From the NCBI GenBank assembly GCA_029938115.1, contig JAPYOP010000013.1, forward strand, positions 29,776 through 93,775: 64,000 nt of DNA, given 5' to 3'. The notes under the pieces were generated by a model. It was not told the origin of the DNA and made no database searches. It saw only the letters and a program-made list of their open reading frames with translations. The translations under genes were made by a program, and so were the position numbers. This document shows positions 28,327-38,106 of the stretch, in pieces. The stretch is from Colwellia sp. GTDB lineage: Bacteria; Pseudomonadota; Gammaproteobacteria; Enterobacterales; Alteromonadaceae. Positions within the stretch are counted from its first letter, which is position 1. Every line of letters starts with the position of its first letter.

Positions 28327-31098
28327 TTAAAATTCCTCCCATTCTTGATCGCTAGCTGTTTGGATTCTTGGCACTGACTTCGCTTTAGCTCGTTGAGGTC
28401 TTTTCGTTGCTGTTCTTGGTTTTCTTCTAACAGGTGTTTCAATTTGTGGCTCTTCTTCTTCGCCATTATTGAAGAATGCTACTTGATCTAGCAGTGCTTG
28501 TGATTGCTCTTCCATTGATTTACTTGACGCAGCGGCTTCTTCAACTAATGCAGCATTTTGCTGTGTCATTTCATCCATTTGACTAACGGCGGCACTAACT
28601 TCGCCAATACCGGCAGACTGTTCTTTACCTGCGCTATCAATATCACTAATCATGTTGCTAACGTTTTCAATTGAAGAGACTAACTCTTCAAATGTTTTGC
28701 CTGTTTCGTCAACTAGTTTAGTTCCTTGCCCAACGGCTTCAACACTGTCATTTATTAATCCTTTAATTTCTTTAGCTGCACCTGCTGAGCGTTGAGCTAA
28801 GTTTCTCACCTCAGCGGCCACTACCGCAAATCCTCGTCCTTGCTCTCCTGCTCTTGCTGCTTCAACTGCAGCATTTAAAGCAAGTAAATTGGTTTGGAAA
28901 GCGATTTCATCTATGACACTAATGATATCCGCGATTTTTTTACTGGATTTGTTAATGTCGCTCATGGCGGTAATTGCGTTACGTACAACCGCGCCACCAT
29001 TGGTTGCTTTTTCCATAACAGAGTTTGAAAGCTTACTAGCTTCAGTCGAATTTTCTGCATTTTGTTGCACTGTACTTGTTAATTCTTCCATTGCAGAGGC
29101 TGTTTCTTCTAAGCTAGATGCTTGTGATTCTGTTCTATGACTTAGCTCATTATTACCTTGAGCAATTTCACGTGCCGAATCAAAAACATTCGTTGAAGCA
29201 CCACGAATTTCATCGACCATATTACTTAAGTTATCCATAGAGCCATTCATGGCATTGGCTAAGGCTAAAAATTCACCGCCATAACCATCGCGCATACTTT
29301 GCGTTAAGTCACCTTCTGAAAGCGCTTGCGCTACATTAATGGCATCAGTTATGGGATCTACAACGGCATTCATTAATCCATTAATATTTTCACCTAAATC
29401 TTTCATAAAACCTTGGTAATCATCAGTAGTTATTCGACTATCTAATTTACCTGAGGTAGCATCATTAATAAGACCCTCAATTTGCGTTTGAGCATCATTT
29501 TCTTCAGTTAAATCTAACCATTGAACGGCAGTGCCAACATGTTCTCCCTCTTCATTTGTTAATGCAATACCAATTAAGCTAAAGGTTAATCCTGCGACAG
29601 ATATCTCAGTGGTGTAGGGTAAATTAGCGGGATTTGATAATAAATTTTGTTGATGTGCAGGGTTCTTATGAAAGGTATCAAAATTAGTCCCAACCATACT
29701 GTCCACTCTAAACGCAGGTAAAACCGCTTGCAATTTCGCTTCTCTTCGTCGTAACATCGCTATAACAGCTGGATTAGCATAAACAATTTTACCGTCCCTA
29801 TCAGACATCATAATATTAGTTGTCATGCCTTCAACTGCAGAAGTCAAACGGCCTACTTGTAAAGATTTTTCTCTTATTAATGTAACATCTTGCCATTCTA
29901 GTGAATTGCCGATGTACTCACCACTGGCATTCATAATTGCGGTAACATTTAATCGAAAGACTAAATGTTTGATTTGAATGTCAGTTGAATAAGGTAACTT
30001 ATTTGGATCATCCAACATTTTACGTTGATGAGCAGGGTTTTTATGAAAGCTGTCGATATTAGTGCCAATAATCATCTCGGGGTCAGCTTTAAAACCCGGC
30101 CAATTTTGTGCGAAGGTTTCTTCATGTTCTTTTAAAAGGCTCAAAGTTGCTTCATTGGCATAAGTGATTACAAAATCTCTATTAATCATGATAGTCGCAG
30201 TAGCTGACTGGTCAATTGCACCTTGTAATTGTGCTGCTTTGTCTTCTTGTTCACGAGATAAAGTAATATCTTGCCATTCAAGGCTATTGCCAATATACAC
30301 ACCATTGCCATCTAAAATAGCGCTAACATTTAGCTTAAATATTAAATGTTTTATTTGAATTTCAGTTGAATAAGGCAAGTTATTTGGATCATCAAGCAAT
30401 CGACGTTGATGTGCAGGGTTTTTATGAAAGCTGTCAATATTTGCACCCAAAATCAGTTTTGGATCGGCTTTAAATCCTGGCCAATTTTGAGCAAAAGTCG
30501 CTTCGTGTATTTTTAATAAAGCTAGCGTTGCATCATTAGCATAGGTAATAATAAAATCCCTATCGATCATGATAAAAGCGGTAGCTGATTGATCAAGTGC
30601 ACCTTGCAATTGTATAGCTAAATCATCCTGTTTTTCAGTTTTAGTGGTTTTCATGTCCATAGTAGATCCTTTTTCACTGTTAATTTTTTCCGCAGCTTCA
30701 GCTGCTTCAATCATTGTGGTTGCAAGGGTTTTATATACTGCTGTCCAAGCTTTTTTTATCCCTGGTGTAAACTCTTTATCTAAACCAATCGCTAAGGTTT
30801 TAAGTAGGGCTGCGCCTACCGTGTCATAATGTTCAGGTTTAGTACCATAAGAGACATGTCGGGCACCTAATTTTTGTACCGCTGGAATTAACTTCTCTGG
30901 TTCATTAAGCAATTTAACGGCAGTATCTAACATGGACATTAATTTTTTGCCCTGTTCAGCCATATCATTTGGGAATAAATCCTTCAATGAGGGATCCATT
31001 TCAAAAAGTGTAGTGTAAAATATATCCGCTGCTTGTGGCGCTATAGGTAATACTTTGGTCCAGCTTTCTTGCACTAAACTTACTTGTTTGGGAGTCAT
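28327..31098 (-). CDS. Soluble chemoreceptor: globin - 3 x PAS - HAMP - MCP signalling domain
   Basis: 923 aa, no membrane segments. Residues 1-140 are a globin of the flavohaemoglobin/single-domain type (not HemAT-like): proximal His is H81 in [11 protein letters not shown]1 about 165-281, PAS2 295-408 and PAS3 420-532 each contain FHKNPAHQ and a Trp in the last strand (W275, W402, W527), the pattern of Aer2-type haem PAS domains. Two HAMP-like segments follow (about 533-640), then the MCP hairpin with tip [21 protein letters not shown]. The tail is basic and ends EWEEF, a CheR-tethering pentapeptide. Likely senses O2 or NO through one to four haems. PAS1 and PAS2 are close duplicates. Haem binding is inferred from motifs. 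Confidence 0.92.
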   Translation of the reverse strand: MTPKQVSLVQESWTKVLPIAPQAADIFYTTLFEMDPSLKDLFPNDMAEQGKKLMSMLDTAVKLLNEPEKLIPAVQKLGARHVSYGTKPEHYDTVGAALLKTLAIGLDKEFTPGIKKAWTAVYKTLATTMIEAAEAAEKINSEKGSTMDMKTTKTEKQDDLAIQLQGALDQSATAFIMIDRDFIITYANDATLALLKIHEATFAQNWPGFKADPKLILGANIDSFHKNPAHQRRLLDDPNNLPYSTEIQIKHLIFKLNVSAILDGNGVYIGNSLEWQDITLSREQEDKAAQLQGAIDQSATATIMINRDFVITYANEATLSLLKEHEETFAQNWPGFKADPEMIIGTNIDSFHKNPAHQRKMLDDPNKLPYSTDIQIKHLVFRLNVTAIMNASGEYIGNSLEWQDVTLIREKSLQVGRLTSAVEGMTTNIMMSDRDGKIVYANPAVIAMLRRREAKLQAVLPAFRVDSMVGTNFDTFHKNPAHQQNLLSNPANLPYTTEISVAGLTFSLIGIALTNEEGEHVGTAVQWLDLTEENDAQTQIEGLINDATSGKLDSRITTDDYQGFMKDLGENINGLMNAVVDPITDAINVAQALSEGDLTQSMRDGYGGEFLALANAMNGSMDNLSNMVDEIRGASTNVFDSAREIAQGNNELSHRTESQASSLEETASAMEELTSTVQQNAENSTEASKLSNSVMEKATNGGAVVRNAITAMSDINKSSKKIADIISVIDEIAFQTNLLALNAAVEAARAGEQGRGFAVVAAEVRNLAQRSAGAAKEIKGLINDSVEAVGQGTKLVDETGKTFEELVSSIENVSNMISDIDSAGKEQSAGIGEVSAAVSQMDEMTQQNAALVEEAAASSKSMEEQSQALLDQVAFFNNGEEEEPQIETPVRRKPRTATKRPQRAKAKSVPRIQTASDQEWEEF

Positions 31099-31163
31099 AA
31101 GTTTTCCTGTTTGTTATTAGTGGTACAACCGTTTTAAACTAGGTTATGTTTTCAAAAATAAAC

Positions 31164-31700
31164 CTATACCTTTTCTATTTCATCTTCATTTGCTTTTATT
31201 ACTGATTGCTCTTCAATATTGCTTTGGTTAGCTTCAGCTTTGTCAATACAATATAAATCGTCTTCATTGAGTAACACTTTACTGTCGAGCAAAATAATGA
31301 GTTTTTCTTCTATTGACGCTAAACCCTTTAAAAAGCAACTATCAATGTTGTTACCAAAGGCTGGTGCTTTTCGAATTGATTTATTATCAAATTTATAGAC
31401 TTCTGAAACGGCATCAACAACAATACCAACAACCATAGTGCGTTCATTAGACTGATGGCGTAATATAATGGTGACTGTTTGCTCGCTATATTCCAGAGCC
31501 TCTTTGCCAAAACGCAGTCGTAAATCAATAATAGGAATGATAACGCCACGCAAATTAATAACGCCTTTTATATAACTTGGTTTATTCGGCAATTCGGTTA
31601 CTGAGCTCCACACTCTAATTTCTTGTACACACAGAATATCCACGCCATATTCTTCACCTTGTAGCATAAAGGTAAGATATTCTTGTTCTATTTCAGCCAT
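31164..31700 (-). CDS. cheW: CheW-type chemotaxis coupling protein (first copy in map order)
   Basis: Links receptors to CheA. 178 aa with a CheW domain over residues 5-150: EYLTFMLQGEEYGVDI, LPNKPSYIKGVINLRGVIIPIIDLR, VVDAVSEVY. The C-terminal 30 residues are acidic and extra. It lies 18 bp from the other cheW copy; both share the VCVEEIR / SYIKGVIN core but differ clearly, so they may serve different array positions. Confidence 0.95.
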   Translation of the reverse strand: MAEIEQEYLTFMLQGEEYGVDILCVQEIRVWSSVTELPNKPSYIKGVINLRGVIIPIIDLRLRFGKEALEYSEQTVTIILRHQSNERTMVVGIVVDAVSEVYKFDNKSIRKAPAFGNNIDSCFLKGLASIEEKLIILLDSKVLLNEDDLYCIDKAEANQSNIEEQSVIKANEDEIEKV

Positions 31701-31718
31701 ATCATTTCTCCCTTTTAA

Positions 31719-32246
31719 CTAATGTTGTAAAGTATGTTTTTCGACTTTTTGTAAATGCTCAACATTCAATAAAGTGACAACGTTTTTATCAACATTTATT
31801 AAACCTTCAACATATTGAGGCTGAACACAACCACCAAATGCTGGAGAGCTTTGAATATCGTTCTCTTTCACATTTAATACATCTGACACCGCGTCAACAA
31901 CGAAACCTATCGTTCTTGAAAAGTCATCTACATGGTAAGTAAGCACAATGACCACAGTTGTTTCATGGTAGCTTGCTTCACCGATGTTAAACTTAAGACG
32001 TAAATCAACAATGGGAACAATAATACCGCGCATATTAATTACACCCTTTATGTAACTTGGCGAATTAGGAATTTTAGTTGGTTGTTCCCAGCTTCTAATT
32101 TCTTCAACACAAAGAATATCAACAGCGTATTGTTCTTCCGCTAACATAAAGGTTAAGTACTGTTCACCACTGGTAATAAAATCTATTCCCTCGATTGAAT
32201 GTTCACCTTCTACGGGAATGTCTGTGGCTAGATCTTGAATATCCAT
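31719..32246 (-). CDS. cheW: CheW-type chemotaxis coupling protein (second copy)
   Basis: 175 aa with an N-terminal extension of about 30 residues before the CheW domain (QYLTFMLAEEQYAVDILCVEEIR, SYIKGVINMRGIIVPIVDLR). I start at ATG 32246, which overlaps the cheA stop by one base (TAATG) and has an AGGAG Shine-Dalgarno; an in-frame TTG two codons upstream is unlikely. Confidence 0.95.
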   Translation of the reverse strand: MDIQDLATDIPVEGEHSIEGIDFITSGEQYLTFMLAEEQYAVDILCVEEIRSWEQPTKIPNSPSYIKGVINMRGIIVPIVDLRLKFNIGEASYHETTVVIVLTYHVDDFSRTIGFVVDAVSDVLNVKENDIQSSPAFGGCVQPQYVEGLINVDKNVVTLLNVEHLQKVEKHTLQH

Positions 32247-34369
32247 TAGCAAAACTCTCCTACTTCACTGCTACTTTGTTGCTTTTTTTGAGCATAACTA
32301 AGTGCCATTTGAATCATTCCGGGGATATCTAAAATCATAGCGACAGAACCATCGCCCAATATAGTGGCACCTGAAATACCTATAACCTGTTGATAATTAT
32401 CTTTTAAACTTTTTATCACCACTTGTTGCTGAGCAAGTAAATCGTCAACCATTAAGCCCACTTTTTGGCCATCTGCTTCAACAACAACAAGTAAAGCATT
32501 GTCAATTTCAGTGAAATCTGTTGCTAAACCAAACAATTGATAAACAGGTAAAATTGGTACATTTTCATCTCGCAGACGATATAGGGTCATATCGCCTGAA
32601 ACTTTATTAATTAGCTCTCGATCAACTTGTAATGATTCGACAATAGAAATCAAAGGTATGATGTAAGTCTCTGACCCTACTTTCACTAGTTGTCCATCTA
32701 AGATTGCTAGCGTTAATGGCAAGTTAACTTTAAAGCAGCTTCCTTTACCAATAGCTGATTCAACCTGAATACGGCCACCTAAAGATTGAATGTTACGTTT
32801 AACAACATCCATGCCGACACCGCGACCAGAAATATCGGTTACTTGGTCAGCCGTTGAAAAGCCGGGCTCAAATAACAAGTCGAATACTTGACTGTCTGTG
32901 AGTGTGTTATTTGGCTCTACAATGCCTTTTTCTACCGCTTTAGCAAAAACTTTTTCTCGGTTAATTCCGCCGCCATCATCTGAGATTTCAATAACGATAT
33001 TACCGCCTTGATGGTATGCATCAAGTGAGATAGTACCCTTTGCAGACTTGCCATTAGCCAATCGAACATCCGCTGGCTCGATGCCATGATCTACTGCATT
33101 TCTTACTAAATGTACAAGCGGGTCACCAATTTGCTCCATGACAGTTTTATCTAACTCAGTTTGCTCACCTTTGATGACCAATTCTATTTCTTTGCCTGTT
33201 TTATTTGCTAAGTCATGCACTAAGCGAGGAAAACGATTGAAAGCAAAACTTATCGGCAACATACGAATACGCATAACACTTTCTTGCAACTCTTTGGTGT
33301 TCTGTAAAAGTTGTTCTAGACCGTTGGTTAAACGTTCAATGTTATCCATTTGAAAATCGTTACCTAATTCAGACAACATCGACTGTGTAATGACTAATTC
33401 ACCTACTAAATTAATCAAGTGATCAACTTTATCGACACCCACCCTAATTGAGCTAACTTCAACTTTGGCTTTGGCTTTGGCTTTTGTTTTTTCCTTAGGT
33501 TTACTTGTGGTTGTTTGTTCAGTGTCAGGGCTTGGAGTGTCTTTTGTTTCAGCCACTTGTTCTTGTACTTGTACTTGTTCTTGTACTTGTTCTACGGCTA
33601 AGTTTTGTGTTTGTTCAGGGGCTTCTTGATTAATGGCATCGGCCAGTGTGATTTCTAATAAACACTCATCTTCTACCCACTCAAATACTTCATGTATGTC
33701 TTCTTTATTCGCGCTGGTTTTTAAAGTTAAATCCCAACTTAAATAAAGTTCTTGTGGGTCTATATCATTTAAAGCGGGTAACTCACTTGTGTTAGCTTTA
33801 ATTGTTAATTCACCAAGTTCTGCTAATGCATTAAATAAAAACAGCGGATCATTACCCGTTTTGGCTAAATCGTGTTCTGGAACAAAATGAATTAGATAAG
33901 TCAACAATTCATCATTTTCCTGGTTATCCGATGCATTATTTACCGTTTGAGTTGTTTGTTCTGAATTAGTGACATTTGTTGTTTCATTACTCGCTAAGGT
34001 TTGACTTAACTCCTTAGTCGTTTTTGATACTTTATCTTCATCATAGCTTTCTTTATCTCGCGCAGCTTCAATGAGTAGTCTCATACAGTCGACAGAAGAA
34101 AGTAATATTTCGATATCTTTTTGTACAACCTCGCGGCGACCATCTCGCATTTCATCTAATAATGTTTCAACTAGATGGGTAAACTCGGTTACAACATCAA
34201 AACCAAAGGTACCAGCGCCACCTTTAATTGAATGAGCAGCTCGAAATATAGAATGAATAGTTTCATGATCACCTGCTTCTAAATTCAGCAAGCTAGACTC
34301 CATTAGCTCTAAACCTTCAAAGCTTTCTTCTAAAAAACTTGGAATAAACTGTGATAAATCAACACTCAT
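32246..34369 (-). CDS. cheA: Chemotaxis histidine kinase CheA
   Basis: Central kinase. 707 aa: Hpt domain 1-105 with phosphorylated H46 (RAAHSIKGG), a 150-240 region that may be a second regulatory domain, a low-complexity linker about 255-300 rich in Q, E, K and A, dimerisation domain from about 310, ATPase domain (LVRNAVDHGIEP, DDGGGI, GRGVGMDVV) and C-terminal CheW-like domain. Only one Hpt is present. The order cheY-cheA-cheW-cheW-mcp-cheR-cheD-cheB matches the Aer2-type clusters of Pseudomonas and Vibrio (established). Confidence 0.96.
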   Translation of the reverse strand: MSVDLSQFIPSFLEESFEGLELMESSLLNLEAGDHETIHSIFRAAHSIKGGAGTFGFDVVTEFTHLVETLLDEMRDGRREVVQKDIEILLSSVDCMRLLIEAARDKESYDEDKVSKTTKELSQTLASNETTNVTNSEQTTQTVNNASDNQENDELLTYLIHFVPEHDLAKTGNDPLFLFNALAELGELTIKANTSELPALNDIDPQELYLSWDLTLKTSANKEDIHEVFEWVEDECLLEITLADAINQEAPEQTQNLAVEQVQEQVQVQEQVAETKDTPSPDTEQTTTSKPKEKTKAKAKAKVEVSSIRVGVDKVDHLINLVGELVITQSMLSELGNDFQMDNIERLTNGLEQLLQNTKELQESVMRIRMLPISFAFNRFPRLVHDLANKTGKEIELVIKGEQTELDKTVMEQIGDPLVHLVRNAVDHGIEPADVRLANGKSAKGTISLDAYHQGGNIVIEISDDGGGINREKVFAKAVEKGIVEPNNTLTDSQVFDLLFEPGFSTADQVTDISGRGVGMDVVKRNIQSLGGRIQVESAIGKGSCFKVNLPLTLAILDGQLVKVGSETYIIPLISIVESLQVDRELINKVSGDMTLYRLRDENVPILPVYQLFGLATDFTEIDNALLVVVEADGQKVGLMVDDLLAQQQVVIKSLKDNYQQVIGISGATILGDGSVAMILDIPGMIQMALSYAQKKQQSSSEVGEFC

Positions 34370-34399
34370 AATTACTTGCCTTAATGGATGCTATAAAGA

Positions 34400-34762
34400 T
34401 TAGCGAACCACCCTTTTAATCGTTGCTAATAACTTTTCAGGGTTAAAAGGCTTGACTAACCAACCTGTTGCTCCCGCCGCTTTACCGCGCATTTTCATAT
34501 CCGTTGAACTTTCAGTGGTTAACATTAAGATTGGTGTAAATTTGAAGTTAGATAGTTTGCGTAACTCGCCACATAAAGCTATGCCGTCCATGTTTGGCAT
34601 ATTTACATCGGAGATAACTAAGTCAAAACTACCCGTCTGTGCCTTAGCTAAACCTTCTAGGCCATCTTTAGCCTCAACGGTTTGGTAACCAGCACTTTTT
34701 AGCGTGAAACTGACCATGTCTCTAATTGAATTAGAGTCATCAACAACCAGTACGTTTGCCAT
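34400..34762 (-). CDS. cheY: Chemotaxis response regulator CheY
   Basis: Single receiver domain of 120 aa: acidic pair in LVVDDSN, phospho-acceptor D52 (ISDVNMPNMDG), Thr in MLTTESS, Lys in LVKPFNP. I start at ATG 34762, 8 bases after a GAGGAA Shine-Dalgarno; the ATG two codons upstream (34768) is too close to that site. It sits 30 bp before cheA. Confidence 0.95.
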   Translation of the reverse strand: MANVLVVDDSNSIRDMVSFTLKSAGYQTVEAKDGLEGLAKAQTGSFDLVISDVNMPNMDGIALCGELRKLSNFKFTPILMLTTESSTDMKMRGKAAGATGWLVKPFNPEKLLATIKRVVR

Positions 34763-34811
34763 AAACATTTCCTCTTTTATTCTACTTATAAAACGGTTTA
34801 ATTATTTGCTG

Positions 34812-34835
34812 ACCTTGATGAAATTTGATCAAGGT
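34812..34835. repeat. Perfect 8-bp inverted repeat between STAS gene and cheY
   Basis: ACCTTGAT / ATCAAGGT with an 8-base spacer, just after the stop of the first STAS gene. No T tract follows on either strand, so a regulator site or an mRNA hairpin is as likely as a terminator. The half-sites look like FNR/CRP TTGAT but the spacing (8) is wrong for FNR. Confidence 0.55.
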
Positions 34836-34849
34836 AAAATGAAATATAT

Positions 34850-35125
34850 TTAATCAGGTAGATATTCCATAAGGATGGCTTCATTAATGCCTAATTGTTG
34901 AATGCTTTCATGGAGAATACGAGATGTTGATTCCCATTCAAGCTCCTTTCCTTGCGCTAAAATATAGGTGATTACGGCCAAAATAAACTGCACACCGATA
35001 GTATCGATACGAGATAAATTACTATCATCAATTTTTATAGTTGTGTTTTCATCAATAATTGGCTGTATTTCGAGGCGGTACATATCTACTTGAGCAATAG
35101 TTAATTCGCTGGGGAACTTGATCAT
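34850..35125 (-). CDS. STAS-domain protein heading the chemosensory run
   Basis: 91 aa, one STAS domain. The usual Ser is replaced: the conserved position reads RIDTIGVQF (D41, T42). This form is common in STAS proteins linked to Aer2-type che clusters. It is the first gene after a candidate promoter, 87 bp before cheY. Function unknown; it may scaffold or link the array to the downstream partner switch. Confidence 0.85.
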   Translation of the reverse strand: MIKFPSELTIAQVDMYRLEIQPIIDENTTIKIDDSNLSRIDTIGVQFILAVITYILAQGKELEWESTSRILHESIQQLGINEAILMEYLPD

Positions 35126-35213
35126 TTACAATCCTTTTCATAATTAGTATCTGCCTGAAAAACTGATTAAGCTTTTAAAAAACAACTTATTAATTTATTA
35201 CTTATCGATTTTA

Positions 35214-35241
35214 ACTATATGTCAGATTTCCATTAAATCAA
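35214..35241 (-). promoter_or_regulatory. Candidate sigma70 promoter of the chemosensory run
   Basis: On the minus strand TTGATT (-35) and TATAGT (-10) with a 16-base spacer, about 90 bp before the STAS start. Fits the housekeeping consensus 4/6 and 5/6; no flagellar sigma28 pattern is seen. Confidence 0.4.
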
Positions 35242-35311
35242 GAAATGAGAAAAAAAAATAACTGCATTTTGTAACCGACTGATTATAAAGGTAATTATAT
35301 TTCACATTAAT

Positions 35312-35330
35312 TAATGATAATGATAGGAAT
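35312..35330. promoter_or_regulatory. Fur-box-like sequence
   Basis: AATGAT-AATGAT-AGGAAT hexamer series, matching about 13 of 19 positions of the E. coli Fur consensus by eye. Iron control of a haem-rich receptor cluster would make sense, but chance is possible in AT-rich DNA. Confidence 0.25.
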
Positions 35331-35437
35331 GCTATTAACTTTGCTAGCACAGTAAGTTGAGCTTTTCAAGAAAGATGGCTGTTTTATTTCATGTTTTTAA
35401 TAAGTTAACTATAAACCTACCACTTTAGAGTTAAGTT

Positions 35438-35647
35438 TTATCGAGGAAGATAAAGCACCATAAATACACAAAACATTACAATTATCCAAAATGCTTTAAT
35501 AAAAAAACTAAGTTTACTGTGTTTATCTTTAGGGTGTTTTTTTGGCAAAGTCATACCACAGTTGTTACAAAGGTCATTATTAGCCTTATTTTTACTAGGG
35601 TTATTTTCACTTTGGCAGTAAAGGCACTTTCTACTTGATTTAGTCAT
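35438..35647 (-). CDS. dnrP: Small zinc-ribbon membrane protein, DnrP-like
   Basis: 69 aa. N-terminal zinc ribbon with CLYC and CNNC pairs, then a basic stretch and one C-terminal membrane helix (FIKAFWIIVMFCVFMVLYLPR, shown here only as its ends: FIKAF and YLPR). The layout and LPR end resemble DnrP proteins of denitrifying pseudomonads. It follows norD by 14 bp in the same direction, so it belongs to the nor accessory set. Function unknown. Confidence 0.65.
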   Translation of the reverse strand: MTKSSRKCLYCQSENNPSKNKANNDLCNNCGMTLPKKHPKDKHSKLSFFIKAFWIIVMFCVFMVLYLPR

Positions 35648-35660
35648 ATTTACAGCGGCC

Positions 35661-37508
35661 TTATTGAGAAGTTAATTGGTGATATAACTGCGGTAAACGC
35701 AAAGGCAATTGCTCGGGCCTTAAGATAACGGTGAAACCATCACTACCAAAAAGGTAGGGTAAGTATTCTTGAGCGTCTGTATCAATAGTGATGCAAAAGG
35801 GCTTAATGCCTAATTGTTTAGCTTCTTTAATAGCGTTATGAGTATCTTCTATACCAAAACGCCCTTCATAATGGTCAATATCGTTAGGTTTACCATCAGT
35901 TAGAATAAGTAATAGCTTTTCACTCGTCTTTTGCTCATTAATAACGTGAGTTGCTTGGCGAATAGCTGCCCCCATTCGAGTATAAAATCCGGGCCTGATG
36001 GCTTGAATTCGTCCTCTGACGACATCACTATATTTTTCGTTAAAGTTTTTAAGCATGGTAAAGCGAACGTTATGACGTTTCACCGAGGAAAAACCATACA
36101 TTGCAAAGTTATCGCCAACTGATTGTAATGCTTCACCAAAAAGTAATAAACTATCTTGCACAACATCAATCACACGGTTTTCATTATCTAAATGTGCATC
36201 TGTAGACATGGATAAATCAGCGAGTAATAAACAGGATAAGTCTCGGTTGTTGCCTCGAAACGATTTATACAGCCCTTTTTCAGCACTAGGCGCTATTTTA
36301 CTTTCAACATGAAAATCCAACCAAGCGTTTAAGTCTAACTCTTCACCTTGTGGTTGAGCTTTTAACCAATATTTAACACTGCGTAATTGTTCAAACTGGG
36401 CTTGAATAGATTTCGCTATTTTTTGTAATCTTGGCGGAAGCTTAGCCGCTTTAGCATCTTTAGGTAGCATAGGTTGTAATAAACAACGATCTTCTTCGAG
36501 GGTTTGTTTTTTATAATTCCATTCAGGCAGCTTAAAACCTTCGCCTAATGGAATATCATCTTCTGATGCTGAGGGTAAATCAAGGTCAATCCTAATTTGT
36601 GCGCTTTTTTGCTGATCTTGCTGTTTTGCTAAAGTTATTTTATCAAGGTCTTCAACGACTTTAGAAGTATCGTCATCATCGTCACTATCATCGCAACCAC
36701 GATCTATTTTTGAAAATTCACTCCAAGAGAACAAACTTTCAAGACGAAAAATAATCATGCCTTGCTTTTCATCCGGTGAATCGACACGCTCTGCTTTTTT
36801 ACGACTTGCTTGAGATTTTTTAGCTACTTTCTTTTGCGTGTCTTCGTTTTCTTTGAGTTCTTCAAACTCTTGATATTCTGGAACCAATACATCATCGGAG
36901 AACGCTGAAGGATAGAGCCACAAATAAACAGCTTTAGGCGCAAAGTTAACCATAGGAAATTGGCTTACTGACCCTGGCGATAAAATAGCTTTAACAATGG
37001 CCCGCTCCATTTCTTGTTCAGCTTTTGGCAATTGATTAATTTCGAGGCGACTTTTAACAAAAGCTTTAGCTAATCTGGCATAACGATTACGCAAGGCAGG
37101 AAACTGTTCTAATACGTTAACAACTAAGTTTTGGTTGTCAGTTGCCCAATGACTAAACTTACCGCTATGGTGCGCGGCTAGTACAGCTAGCCAAATATAT
37201 AAATCATAGTTTAATGACTTATCATCAAAAATAGCGAGGGATTCTGGTAAACGCAAGCTTTCTTCGTCTTGCCACGCTAGACTAACAAGTTGAGTATCAC
37301 CTGAAATTTTTTGTAATAAGCTCTTACGGCTTAAATATTCGCGTCCAGTTGCCGCTTCAATACGCTTTACAGCATCGCCGCCAAGTGCACGAAAAATCAT
37401 GCCGACAGATTTACTAACTTCGTTAAATGATACCCGGGCATGATCGAATTCAGGGTTAGCTTTACGCGTAATATATTTGTGCCACAAACCACCAACCCAC
37501 TCTTCCAT
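35661..37508 (-). CDS. norD: Nitric oxide reductase activation protein NorD (VWA domain)
   Basis: 615 aa. C-terminal von Willebrand A domain with MIDAS motif DLSMS near residue 440 and LILTDGKPND near 545; the long N-terminal part (EEWVGGLWHKYI) is typical of NorD. An acidic run DDSDDDDD lies near residue 280. NorD works with the AAA+ NorQ to insert metal (non-haem iron) into cytochrome c NO reductase (family knowledge). I start at ATG 37508; a TTG six codons upstream is unlikely. Confidence 0.92.
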   Translation of the reverse strand: MEEWVGGLWHKYITRKANPEFDHARVSFNEVSKSVGMIFRALGGDAVKRIEAATGREYLSRKSLLQKISGDTQLVSLAWQDEESLRLPESLAIFDDKSLNYDLYIWLAVLAAHHSGKFSHWATDNQNLVVNVLEQFPALRNRYARLAKAFVKSRLEINQLPKAEQEMERAIVKAILSPGSVSQFPMVNFAPKAVYLWLYPSAFSDDVLVPEYQEFEELKENEDTQKKVAKKSQASRKKAERVDSPDEKQGMIIFRLESLFSWSEFSKIDRGCDDSDDDDDTSKVVEDLDKITLAKQQDQQKSAQIRIDLDLPSASEDDIPLGEGFKLPEWNYKKQTLEEDRCLLQPMLPKDAKAAKLPPRLQKIAKSIQAQFEQLRSVKYWLKAQPQGEELDLNAWLDFHVESKIAPSAEKGLYKSFRGNNRDLSCLLLADLSMSTDAHLDNENRVIDVVQDSLLLFGEALQSVGDNFAMYGFSSVKRHNVRFTMLKNFNEKYSDVVRGRIQAIRPGFYTRMGAAIRQATHVINEQKTSEKLLLILTDGKPNDIDHYEGRFGIEDTHNAIKEAKQLGIKPFCITIDTDAQEYLPYLFGSDGFTVILRPEQLPLRLPQLYHQLTSQ

Positions 37509-37611
37509 AACCTTAAAACCATTCAACTAATAGATAATAAGCTATTTTAGCAAATACTACGGGGTTAACTGTGATTTGGGTCAATAATCAAAGCAGTAGC
37601 TTGAATATAAA

Positions 37612-38034
37612 TTATGGTTTAGAGAAGTTTAGAATGGGATCTGTTTTAAAACGAGCGGTACATTCATCCGGCGATTTATTAATGATGTGCCGACGAAAAG
37701 ATTCATCCAAGGATAACCATTTATCGACTAATTCGGCATTGGCATGAGTTTCGTCAAAAGCCTCAATTAATAACTGCTTTCGAACATCAAACAATTCATC
37801 AGGAATGAACATATGATGATGAGTAGCCGTTGGTGTTTTTCCAACATAAACATTAGTACCTCCCAGGACTTTCTGCATAAAATCTATTTGCTGATCTTCG
37901 ATATGCTGCTGTGGTATTTCCATAAAATACTTTCCTAACCAAGGGTGCTCATATACCTTGTCATAGAAAAGTTTATTTATTTTAATGAGACTATCTCTCC
38001 CACCCATTTTTTCAAACTGTTCTAACTTCGTCAT
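37612..38034 (-). CDS. Truncated haemoglobin, group I-like
   Basis: 140 aa. 2-over-2 globin features: MGGRDSL near the N-terminus, FYDKVYEHPWLGKYF, and a proximal His in THHHMFIP. Start ATG 38034 with AGGA Shine-Dalgarno 5 bases upstream; the frame opens earlier at TTG 38049. Its position inside a nor accessory set suggests a role in NO or O2 binding or NO oxidation; this is context-based. Confidence 0.85.
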   Translation of the reverse strand: MTKLEQFEKMGGRDSLIKINKLFYDKVYEHPWLGKYFMEIPQQHIEDQQIDFMQKVLGGTNVYVGKTPTATHHHMFIPDELFDVRKQLLIEAFDETHANAELVDKWLSLDESFRRHIINKSPDECTARFKTDPILNFSKP

Positions 38035-38106
38035 GCTATTCCTATGCAAAAATACTCACTTAAAATAAACTATAGATTAATTTATAAATAAAACACTAAC
38101 TCATTG

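Larger units (their letters stand above)
35126..35437. other. Intergenic region upstream of the chemosensory run
   Basis: 312 bp between the end of the nor-type genes and the first che gene. It holds the candidate promoter and an iron-box-like sequence listed separately, and no ORF. Unusually T/A rich near 35265. Confidence 0.6.

Noticed and set aside
34812..34835. FNR box upstream of cheY
   Set aside because: The TTGAT/ATCAA halves are spaced by 8 instead of 4 bases.
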